From: Clostridia bacterium
GTDB taxonomy: Bacteria; Bacillota; Clostridia; Oscillospirales; UBA644
Direction of reading: 5' to 3'
Length of the DNA: 64,000 bases
Assembly: GCA_017934975.1 (NCBI GenBank)
Contig: JAGBIM010000022.1
Location: 36,795 to 100,794, forward strand
The stretch's first letter is position 1, and each line of letters opens with the position of its first letter. A program made the position numbers and the translations under genes. Shown here in pieces: positions 55,507 to 62,467 of this stretch. Below the pieces are notes generated by a model. That model did no database searches and had not been told where the DNA came from. It was given only the letters and a program-made list of their open reading frames with translations.

Positions 55507-56541
55507 TTACAGGAAAAAGAAAAACAGTTTCGCCATGCAGTATCCAAGCAAACCGCAACCGGGAAAGGTGAACACCCATGCGAGAAGCATCTGACCGACG
55601 ATCCCCCAATTGACCGATCGCAGACTTCGCGTTGCCCCTGCCCCCATTACGGCGGAGGTTTTTACGTGGGTAGTGCTGACGGGAAGTCCGAACAAGGTGC
55701 AAAGCGCCAGGCTGACGGCCGTCGCACCGTCGGAGGCGACCCCTTGATATCGCTCGGGCTTCACCATTTTTACCCCGACGGTTCGAATAATACGACCGCC
55801 GCCAAAGGCCGTGCCCAAAGACAAAACGACCGAGCAAAGCAGAACCATCCAGAAGGGGATCGTTTCGACGGCGGTTCCCCGAAACGCGGCAACAGAGAGC
55901 AGGAGGACCCCGATAAATTTTTGTCCGTCCTGGGCTCCGTGCAGAAATGCGTTGATTGCACTTCCGAGAATCTGTCCTTTCCCAAAACGGCGCTGAGCCA
56001 CCGCACGCCGCTCCTTTTGAGCAAGACGGGACAGGAGAAGAGAAAGAAAATATCCAAAGAAAAAGCCGATCAGAACGGATAGAACCAGCCCGAAAACGAC
56101 CCGACTCCACACGGAAAAACGCACGCCGGAGGAACCGCTCAACGCCAAGGCCGCCCCCGTGACGCCCGCAATCAACGCGTGACTTTCACTGGTCGGAATG
56201 CCAAACCACCAGGCCGTCACCGCCCAGAGAACGATGGCAAAAAGGGCCGCGCACAGTGCGAGAACGGAGATTTTCGGATCGGTGCCAAAATCCACCATGG
56301 AAAATACCGTATCGGTCACCCTTCGATTGATTGCAACGGAAAGAATCAATCCGAAGAAATTAAACACCGCAGCCATGATCACGGCACCCTTCACCGAAAG
56401 AGCGCGGGTGGCAACGCAGGAAGCAATGGCATTCGGAGCATCCGTCCAACCGTTCACGAAAATAACCGAAAGAGTCAGAAGCGTTAAAACACCCAACGGC
56501 ACAGAATAAATAACACTTGTTATCCAATCAACAAAAGACAA
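55507..56541 (-). CDS. PiT-family inorganic phosphate transporter
   Basis: 344 residues, about ten helices. Duplicated PiT signatures: VNGWTDAPNAIASCVATRAL in the first half and NAFLHGAQDGQKF plus LPVSTTHVKTSAVMGAG in the second. Moves phosphate with a cation. TTG start after GGGGAGGGG. No PhoU-like gene is adjacent, which is unusual for Firmicutes. Two palindromes ATAACANNTGTTAT lie at and just upstream of its start. Confidence 0.92.
   Translation of the reverse strand: MSFVDWITSVIYSVPLGVLTLLTLSVIFVNGWTDAPNAIASCVATRALSVKGAVIMAAVFNFFGLILSVAINRRVTDTVFSMVDFGTDPKISVLALCAALFAIVLWAVTAWWFGIPTSESHALIAGVTGAALALSGSSGVRFSVWSRVVFGLVLSVLIGFFFGYFLSLLLSRLAQKERRAVAQRRFGKGQILGSAINAFLHGAQDGQKFIGVLLLSVAAFRGTAVETIPFWMVLLCSVVLSLGTAFGGGRIIRTVGVKMVKPERYQGVASDGATAVSLALCTLFGLPVSTTHVKTSAVMGAGATRSLRSVNWGIVGQMLLAWVFTFPGCGLLGYCMAKLFFFFL
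56510..56523. promoter_or_regulatory. Palindrome ATAACACTTGTTAT inside the pit 5' end
   Basis: One of two exact reverse-complement copies flanking the pit start region; the second is at 56574-56587. Same pattern as upstream of recG. Confidence 0.4.
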
Positions 56542-56573
56542 AATCGCACCCCTCCCCTTTCATACATATAAAA

Positions 56574-56587
56574 ATAACAAGTGTTAT
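56574..56587. promoter_or_regulatory. Palindrome ATAACAAGTGTTAT upstream of pit
   Basis: Exact inverse of the copy at 56510-56523, 50 bases apart. Positioned between the divergent pit and mgtE transcription units; probably an operator pair. Confidence 0.45.
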
Positions 56588-56621
56588 AAAACAAAAATAT
56601 AACATTTTTTTACGGAAGTAC

Positions 56622-56650
56622 TTGTAAAATGAAAAAAAATGTGTTATAAT
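56622..56650 (+). promoter_or_regulatory. Promoter of the mgtE leader
   Basis: TTGTAA (56622-56627), 17-base spacer, TATAAT (56645-56650). Leaves about 270 bases of leader before mgtE. Confidence 0.75.
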
Positions 56651-56679
56651 AGAATTATTATGATACGTGAGGTGAGATT

Positions 56680-56766
56680 ATGGACGGCAGTAGTTGCGAG
56701 CGAAGTATGGATTTTCGGATCGACCGTATCCTTTTCCGCACCGAATTTGGGCCGTCCGTGCGCTGA
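56680..56766 (+). CDS. Possible 28-residue leader ORF upstream of mgtE
   Basis: Starts MDGSSCERSMDFRIDRIL and stops at TGA 56764. GTGAGGTGAG lies at the right distance for translation, and the ORF begins about 25 bases after the likely transcription start. The peptide is rich in Arg, Asp and Phe. No homology is recognised. It could be a regulatory leader peptide of the Mg2+ transporter gene or chance. Confidence 0.3.
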   Translation: MDGSSCERSMDFRIDRILFRTEFGPSVR

Positions 56767-56928
56767 CCGCCCGTTCGGGGAAAAAGAAGATCGCGTCCGT
56801 TGTCCGACTCCAAAGCAACGATCCGTATTGGAAAGGCTTTTGCAGACGACAACGGGATTTTTATGCCCATTTTTCTGCGAAACCGTTTCCTTTACGGAGA
56901 ATAAAATGAAGTAAAGGAGTAACACGAC

Positions 56929-58323
56929 ATGAACACGGAAGCATTGAACACGACCCTGCACCCCGACTACAAAAGCGAAATTGCGCAACTCATCCGCAGC
57001 AAGCTGACCCCAAAACTGTTGCGGGAAAAGCTTTTGGATTACCACGAAAACGACATTGCGGCCACCTTGGAAGAGCTTCACCGGGAAGAACGGAACAAAT
57101 TGTATCGGATTCTGGATATCGACACCCTTGCGGCCGTTCTGGAATACGCGGAAGATTTTAATTCCTATCTGGAAGAATTGCCCGTCCGCACCCGAATCGA
57201 GATTCTTTCCCGCATTGAGGTCTCCGCCGCCGTAAATTATCTGGAAAGCTTGGAAAAACGGGAACGCAACACCGTCATGGAACTGATTCCCGCTGAACCG
57301 AGACGGGAAATTTCCATGCTTGCCGCCTTTGATAAGGACGAAATCGGCAGCAAAATGACCACCAACTACATTTCGGTGAAAAGCGGGATTTCCGTCCCGC
57401 AAGCCATGTCCCAACTGTTGGAGCAAGCGGCGGAAAACGATAACGTATCCACCATCTACGTAGTAGACGAGGACGAAACCTTCGTGGGAGCCATTGATCT
57501 GAAGGATCTGATCATCGCCCGCTCCAACCACGAGCTGGAATCCATCGTTATGACCTCTTATCCGTACGTCTACGCCACGGAGTTAATCGACGATTGCATC
57601 GAGACCATACGCGGCTATTCCGAAGACTCCATTCCCGTACTGGATGCGGAAAACAAGCTTAAAGGAGTTCTGACCGCTCAAGACCTGGCCCAGTTGATCC
57701 AGGACGAAATCGGTGAAGACTACGCAAAGCTGGCCGGTCTTTCTGCAGAAGAAGATCTGAAAGAACCGGTTTTCAAAAGTATTGGAAAACGTCTCCCCTG
57801 GCTGGTGATTCTGTTCGGATTGGGACTTTTGGTTTCCTCGGTGGTGGGAATGTTCGAATCGGTGGTGGCAGACCTGACCCTCATCGCCTCCTTCCAATCT
57901 TTGATTTTAGGCATGGCGGGGAACGTGGGAACTCAATCTCTGGCAGTCACCATCCGTATGCTGGTAGACGAAAATCTTTCCGCAAAGCAAAAATTCCAAT
58001 TGGTATTCAAGGAAGCGCGGGTGGGATTGTGCAACGGATTTATTCTGGGGATTCTCTCCTTCCTGCTGATCGGCGGATATTTACACTTTATCAAGGGCGA
58101 ATTGCTCGCCGTGGCCTTTTCCGTCTCCCTCTGCACGGGAATCGCCATGATGATCGCCATGCTGCTTTCGGGCATTTCGGGAACCGCAATCCCTCTTTTG
58201 CTGAAAAAACTGAAGATCGACCCCGCCGTCGCATCCGGTCCCTTCATCACCACAATTAATGACCTCGTGGCCGTGGTGACCTATTACGGATTGGCGTGGG
58301 GCCTCCTCCATTGGACCAATTAA
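56929..58323 (+). CDS. mgtE: Magnesium transporter MgtE
   Basis: 464 residues. N-terminal helical sensor domain (1-130), two CBS domains (about 135-260; MTTNYISVKSGISVPQAMSQ and VMTSYPYVYATELIDDCIET), then five membrane helices with GMAGNVGTQSLAVTIRML and the Mg-site region DPAVASGPFITTINDLVAV. A Mg2+-gated channel. Ribosome site AAAGGAG. Preceded by a long leader, in line with known RNA control of mgtE genes elsewhere. Confidence 0.96.
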   Translation: MNTEALNTTLHPDYKSEIAQLIRSKLTPKLLREKLLDYHENDIAATLEELHREERNKLYRILDIDTLAAVLEYAEDFNSYLEELPVRTRIEILSRIEVSAAVNYLESLEKRERNTVMELIPAEPRREISMLAAFDKDEIGSKMTTNYISVKSGISVPQAMSQLLEQAAENDNVSTIYVVDEDETFVGAIDLKDLIIARSNHELESIVMTSYPYVYATELIDDCIETIRGYSEDSIPVLDAENKLKGVLTAQDLAQLIQDEIGEDYAKLAGLSAEEDLKEPVFKSIGKRLPWLVILFGLGLLVSSVVGMFESVVADLTLIASFQSLILGMAGNVGTQSLAVTIRMLVDENLSAKQKFQLVFKEARVGLCNGFILGILSFLLIGGYLHFIKGELLAVAFSVSLCTGIAMMIAMLLSGISGTAIPLLLKKLKIDPAVASGPFITTINDLVAVVTYYGLAWGLLHWTN

Positions 58324-58338
58324 ATCACAGATAACGAC

Positions 58339-58370
58339 AACAATCCCTCCGCTATGCGGAGGGATTGTTT
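58339..58370 (+). terminator. Terminator of mgtE
   Basis: AACAATCCCTCCGC, three-base loop, GCGGAGGGATTGTT then TC. Marks the right edge of the core-like region. Confidence 0.85.
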
Positions 58371-58415
58371 CTTGTAATATATAAACCGAGATTTTTGAAT
58401 TACGGTCTCCATTGA

Positions 58416-58520
58416 AGTTCAACAAATTCGTCGGTTGAAAAAGTATCAAAAATCCTTATGGAATTAGGGTTTATTGAAAGGGAAAAACACCTAAAATCGA
58501 ACTCCACGATTAGAATTTGA
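58416..58520 (+). pseudogene. Remnant of a winged-helix (replication-initiator-like) protein
   Basis: A 34-codon open stretch without start, closed by TGA at 58518, reads SSVEKVSKILMELGFIERE followed by K-rich residues and an Ile-Arg-Ile end. This matches the recognition helix and wing of HTH_36-type domains found at the N-terminus of plasmid or phage replication initiators and primosome-like proteins. Upstream frame is stopped by TGA at 58413. Suggests the scar of a mobile element directly after mgtE. Confidence 0.45.
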
Positions 58521-58560
58521 GGTATTATTCAAAACAAATCACTCGCTTCGTTCTTTTTTG

Positions 58561-60117
58561 TTAGTACTTTCTTGTAAAATATGGAAGTCTCTCAACAGGA
58601 GCACTTACGACAACGGTACTATCACCCTCATATTCTTTCCCGTCGCAATCGATCCATTGCCCGTGTGGCAACACAACAGATCGCTGTTCTGCTCCTTTTT
58701 CCACAACCGGTGCCACCAGAACATCCGACCCTAACATAAACTGATCATTTATATTCTCATACCCACAGTGTGGAAATTCGTATTCCATATGCCGAACAAT
58801 CGGTTCTCCGGTTACGGCGGACTCTTGTACCAATTTCACAATACAGTCGGAAAAGCGCTTATGCAGCTTTGCCGCCTCAAGACACAGTCCACGGTGCTTT
58901 TCGTCAAGCATACGCCATGGTGCCCAAGAATACTGAATCATAGGAAACAACGCAGAGCACTGTGCCATACGGACAAACAACTCTTGATCGCATTTAAAAT
59001 CGGGAACGTAGTTAAACGACCATTCCCCGCCGCCTACCATATCGGGACAAATAAACGGATGTCCGATAAGGCCCTGCACCAAAGCAGAAGGAAGAACGGA
59101 GGTGAGTCCGTGATCGGTCCAGGTGTGGTTGCGATCCTGAAGTCGCTGAACCACCGCCTTACCGCCGCCCTTAAAGGTATCCTTGTATTCGTGATATTCG
59201 TATCTCGTTCCGAAGTCGTTCCATGCCAGATTCAGCTCATCTGCAGTATATTTCGTCTGAGGGCCGTTGATAATGTTTCCGGGATTATACATACGGATAT
59301 TACCACCGTCGAACTTAAATCCATCCACACCGTATGTATCGATCAAATAACGAAGCTTTTTATCAAGAAACTCTCTGTCATCCTCTTTGCACATGTTAAG
59401 AATGGCACTATAGCCGTTCCACCAACGAACGATGGCAACATTACCGTCATCGGTACGGAGAAAATAGTTCTTTTCTCCCGCACCTCCAATAAGATGCTTG
59501 CGGGTAGTCGCAAGAGCAAAGTCCATTCCGTCGGAAGTAACAAGCGGAACGACCCAAAGCATGACCTTAAAGCCCATTTCATGAAGTTCGTCCACCATTG
59601 CACGCGGATCGGGGAATTTCACCCTATCAAACTCCCACAGACCGTACCGCCCATGCCAGCCCTCGTCGATCATCAAAACTCCAGGCTCATATCCGTTTTC
59701 AATTAATCCCCGTGCATATTTAAGAACACCCTCCTGGCTTTGGTGATAATCAAGCTCCATCCAAGTGTTGTACTGCGCAGTAGTAAAAAAAATTTTGGGA
59801 GGGATCTTTCCCGAAAACGGAAAATGCTTCCGTGAAGCGCACAAATAAGCGTCCCGTAAACTCTCTCCAGCCTCACATACAAGGATTTCGTCTCGGGCGG
59901 AGAGATGAATTTCGCCATTTTCGATTCTGACCACCATAGGACTATCGCACCAGATATAACGCCCCTTGCTTGATAGGAAGAAAGGCATCGTTTGATTCGT
60001 TCCACAGTTCATATCGTACGCAAAATTCGACTCTGCGCCAAACGGTTGCTGTTCCCCTGTCGAAGAGGATGCGCCCCACCAGTATTCATTTTCAAGCATT
60101 TTTACAGCTATATTCAT
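58561..60117 (-). CDS. Glycoside hydrolase family 31 enzyme
   Basis: 518 residues. (beta/alpha)8 barrel with YGVDGFKFDGGNIR (nucleophile Asp) and HPFICPDMVGGGEW (acid/base Asp), plus the C-terminal sandwich with FMLGSDVLVAPVVEKGAEQRSVVLP. Relatives are alpha-glucosidases, alpha-xylosidases and sulfoquinovosidases. It is shorter than most because the N-terminal beta domain is reduced (~100 residues). No signal peptide, so cytoplasmic. More AT-rich than the core genes, with its own promoter; likely acquired. Confidence 0.88.
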   Translation of the reverse strand: MNIAVKMLENEYWWGASSSTGEQQPFGAESNFAYDMNCGTNQTMPFFLSSKGRYIWCDSPMVVRIENGEIHLSARDEILVCEAGESLRDAYLCASRKHFPFSGKIPPKIFFTTAQYNTWMELDYHQSQEGVLKYARGLIENGYEPGVLMIDEGWHGRYGLWEFDRVKFPDPRAMVDELHEMGFKVMLWVVPLVTSDGMDFALATTRKHLIGGAGEKNYFLRTDDGNVAIVRWWNGYSAILNMCKEDDREFLDKKLRYLIDTYGVDGFKFDGGNIRMYNPGNIINGPQTKYTADELNLAWNDFGTRYEYHEYKDTFKGGGKAVVQRLQDRNHTWTDHGLTSVLPSALVQGLIGHPFICPDMVGGGEWSFNYVPDFKCDQELFVRMAQCSALFPMIQYSWAPWRMLDEKHRGLCLEAAKLHKRFSDCIVKLVQESAVTGEPIVRHMEYEFPHCGYENINDQFMLGSDVLVAPVVEKGAEQRSVVLPHGQWIDCDGKEYEGDSTVVVSAPVERLPYFTRKY

Positions 60118-60149
60118 AACCTACTCTCCTAAAACAAAGACATACTTAA

Positions 60150-60178
60150 ATTATACCAAAAATTATATTTCTTGTCAA
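60150..60178 (-). promoter_or_regulatory. Promoter of the GH31 gene
   Basis: Minus strand TTGACA (60178-60173), 17-base spacer, TATAAT (60155-60150), 33 bases before the start. Perfect hexamers. Confidence 0.88.
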
Positions 60179-60259
60179 GAAGCAAACTACGGGCTGACGT
60201 TGAGCCCATGTAACTACTTGGTTTTCAGGAATTGTTTCGAACCATACATCAAGCAAAAT

Positions 60260-60289
60260 GGCCCCGACAAACATCGGGGTCATTTTTTT
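60260..60289. terminator. Terminator hairpin between the hydrolase fragment and the GH31 promoter
   Basis: GGCCCCGA, six-base loop, TCGGGGTC followed by ATTTTTTTA on the plus strand and CATTTTG on the minus strand. Confidence 0.7.
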
Positions 60290-60539
60290 ATTTGGCAAGC
60301 AAATTTGTCCTCCACAGCCTATCATCGTAAATCTTCCGACGTGTCCAGTGTACAGATCGAGATGATTTCTGATATTCTACGGCTTTTTGGGCGCATATCT
60401 CATCTTCGGATAACAATTCAGCCGAATCGACATAAGGACTTCTGTAAATAACAACAGGGAAAAAATCTTTTCTGTTCGGCAAACTTATAACAGTAAAAAG
60501 TTTTACCTCATTGTTTTGCAAATATTCGTAGTAGGTCAT
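60288..60539 (-). pseudogene. N-terminal fragment of a CocE/NonD-type hydrolase
   Basis: 83 residues with a usable ribosome site (GGTGGAG). Residues ~10-50 (VISLPNRKDFFPVVIYRSPYVD) resemble the first strands of CocE/NonD or X-Pro dipeptidyl peptidase hydrolases, where the RTPY turn follows a P-V-(V/I) strand. The remaining ~500 residues, including the catalytic serine, are absent, and the last ~25 residues do not look like the family. Likely a truncated gene left by deletion. Confidence 0.45.
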
Positions 60540-60692
60540 CAGAAAACTCCACCGCCTTTCTCACTTTCATTATATCATAGGCTATTTATTCTTTCAGCAG
60601 TTTTCATAGTTATTTCTTCTTTATGCTATTACGATTCAAACATAGCATTCACACACAAAAACACAACTGCTTCATTTTCCCAAAGAGAGATG

Positions 60693-61703
60693 TCATTGTT
60701 TGAGCGCATGAATTTTTTCCCACAGCAGATCAGCGTAGTTATAATGCCCAAACTTTCCCCAAACCAGGGCACAAGCATCGGATGCCCCTGCATACGTATA
60801 TAGCCTTTGAATAGTTTCAAATGTTTTTTGAGTACCTTCTTTAGGGAAAATCTTATCCTCTACCCCTGCAGCAATAATCAAATTTCTTGGAGCAATAAGC
60901 CCTGCAAGATCGCCCATTTCAAAATATTTTCTGATTCCCGGTATGTGATTACACATACAATGCGGCATTGCGGCAATGGAATATTCGAAGTCACATATAG
61001 AGCAGGACGGAGCCGCAACGGCAATTCGCTCATCTAAGCAAGCCAAATAATAAGTTGCCGTACCGCCGCCCGAGTTTCCCGTACATACAATACCGTCTTT
61101 TTCCAACACATCGAATTTTTCCAAGACGACATCAAGAATTCGCATGCAATCCCATACACGTTCCCCAATTACCGTCCGTCCGGCAAGAATAGCAATTTTT
61201 GCGGCTTCGGTACAGCTTACACCATAGCCGTCAATGCTGCTTTCACCGAAATTACGCGCCTCTATAACGAGCGCCGCACATTTTTCCTTGATTGCCCTCA
61301 GAGCCATCGCTCTGTGCGGCCATTCGGCGAGACACTTCTCGTCCTCTTCGTTCTTCGTCTCACCAAGAGCTATATGCATTCCTGCTCCGTGTCCGCTAAG
61401 GCATATCGTCAGCGGCACCCTATCCGCGGAACTATGAGGCACAAGTAAATGACACGGAACGTAAAATTCAGGCTCTGTTTGAACAGTAAATCTATATTCT
61501 GTAAAGTCTTCTTTCTCTTTTGTATATTCAATTTGAAAATCAGGGGCACATATTTCCAAAGGTAAGCCCAGAAGCTCGTTCAATTTTTCTCTTGCATTTT
61601 TCTGCCAAATTGAAAAGCTCCGTGTTGCATCATATGCCAACTTTGGCTCGGTATCGCAAAATCTTTTATATTCATATAAATGGCTATTAAATGATTTGTT
61701 CAT
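60693..61703 (-). CDS. Alpha/beta hydrolase, acetyl-esterase-like
   Basis: 336 residues from the ATG seven bases after GAGG. VPLTICLSGHGAGMH (oxyanion strand), ALVIEARNFGES, nucleophile motif CTGNSGGGTATYYLA, LIAPRNLIIAAGVEDKIFP (acid) and KFGHYNY (histidine). It resembles the large acetyl-xylan-esterase-like or abhydrolase_7 group. No signal peptide. With the GH31 gene it fits cytoplasmic processing of acylated plant or host glycans; substrate unknown. Confidence 0.82.
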   Translation of the reverse strand: MNKSFNSHLYEYKRFCDTEPKLAYDATRSFSIWQKNAREKLNELLGLPLEICAPDFQIEYTKEKEDFTEYRFTVQTEPEFYVPCHLLVPHSSADRVPLTICLSGHGAGMHIALGETKNEEDEKCLAEWPHRAMALRAIKEKCAALVIEARNFGESSIDGYGVSCTEAAKIAILAGRTVIGERVWDCMRILDVVLEKFDVLEKDGIVCTGNSGGGTATYYLACLDERIAVAAPSCSICDFEYSIAAMPHCMCNHIPGIRKYFEMGDLAGLIAPRNLIIAAGVEDKIFPKEGTQKTFETIQRLYTYAGASDACALVWGKFGHYNYADLLWEKIHALKQ

Positions 61704-61785
61704 TTCCACACCTCAACAATTATAAAAAGTTCATGCATATTTTATCAAGATTTTTCATGATAAAGTATCTGCTTTTCTTGGAGTT

Positions 61786-61814
61786 ATTATAGCATAATAC
61801 TAAATATTTTTCAA
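61786..61814 (-). promoter_or_regulatory. Promoter of the esterase-like gene
   Basis: Minus strand TTGAAA (61814-61809), 17-base spacer, TATAAT (61791-61786), giving a leader of about 80 bases. Confidence 0.7.
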
Positions 61815-61859
61815 TATAAAATAAAATGCTTTTCGCCCGAAGGAAGAAAAGCTACCTTA

Positions 61860-61940
61860 ATTATTCATTCTTCATTATTCATTCAAAATCCGCTTAAGAT
61901 AAATGGATAATGAATGATGAATAATGAAAAGTGAATAATA
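61860..61940. repeat. AT-rich imperfect inverted repeat
   Basis: Left arm (about 61860-61884) ATTATTCATTCTTCATTATT and right arm (about 61913-61940) GAATGATGAATAATGAAAAG pair almost fully apart from a few gaps, around a ~28-base loop. An adjacent GCTTTTC/GAAAAGC hairpin lies at about 61830-61856. The 61.7-62.5 kb stretch has no convincing gene; this is part of its content. Confidence 0.65.
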
Positions 61941-61974
61941 CAAACAAAAATCCGCCTTCTTACGAAATCGGATT

Positions 61975-62334
61975 TTGTTTGGCTCCCCCTGCTGGGTTAG
62001 CGAGGTGAAAACAATTGAGTATTGTTTTCGCCGAACGGTCGGCACCAAGCAAGGAGTTGAAGGAGCGAGGCGACGAACGACGCGCAACGACTATGCGACT
62101 GCCGTGGGACTGAGGCTGCGACAGTTTGCAAAGCAAACGGTCGGTGGTTCTACGCCCGCAGGGGGTAAAAAGAAAAGACTCACATCAAACCAAACGGTTC
62201 AACATAAGTCTTTAGTGTCTAATCAAGACGGAAAGACTATTGCCGAAAAAGCCTTATTTTACAAGGGTTTTGGGCATTTTTGATGTTGTAAATTCCGTTT
62301 TGCCCTGCTCGTTTTCGAACCACCGACCTCTATG
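61975..62334. mobile_element. Non-coding repeat-like element with inverted tRNA-end-like motifs
   Basis: A stretch without a credible gene. It contains GGTCGGTGGTTC at 62139-62150 and its exact inverse GAACCACCGACC at 62317-62328, each followed outward or inward by an AGCAGGG/GCAGGG-like sequence. A third diverged copy of the motif lies at 62441-62472 at the 3' end of the recombinase. GGTTCGAA resembles a tRNA T-loop. Fits an attachment-site-derived or MITE-like element; inference. An open frame at 61975-62283 has no ribosome site and an Arg/Gly-rich composition and is not called. Confidence 0.4.
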
Positions 62335-62384
62335 TAATTTATCAAGATTTTCCGTAACATTAACATTTGATGCTGATATATAAA

Positions 62385-62443
62385 GAAATCACCTCCCATT
62401 TGAACACTAATGGTTCAGAATCGAAAGGTGATTCTTTTTCTCC
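62385..62443 (-). terminator. Hairpin downstream of the serine recombinase
   Basis: Plus-strand AAAGAAATCACCT pairs with AGGTGATTCTTTTT, enclosing a smaller TGAAC/GTTCA stem. On the minus strand a CTTT tail follows, fitting a terminator for the recombinase gene. Confidence 0.6.
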
Positions 62444-62467
62444 CCTGCTATTTTTCGAACCAACAAC

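Noticed and set aside
56651..56928. M-box magnesium riboswitch before mgtE
   Set aside because: The usual conserved blocks could not be recognised by eye; a covariance search would be needed.
61975..62283. 102-codon plus-strand frame rich in Arg, Gly and Thr
   Set aside because: No ribosome site, unusual composition, and it lies in the repeat-like stretch with inverted motifs; treated as non-coding.
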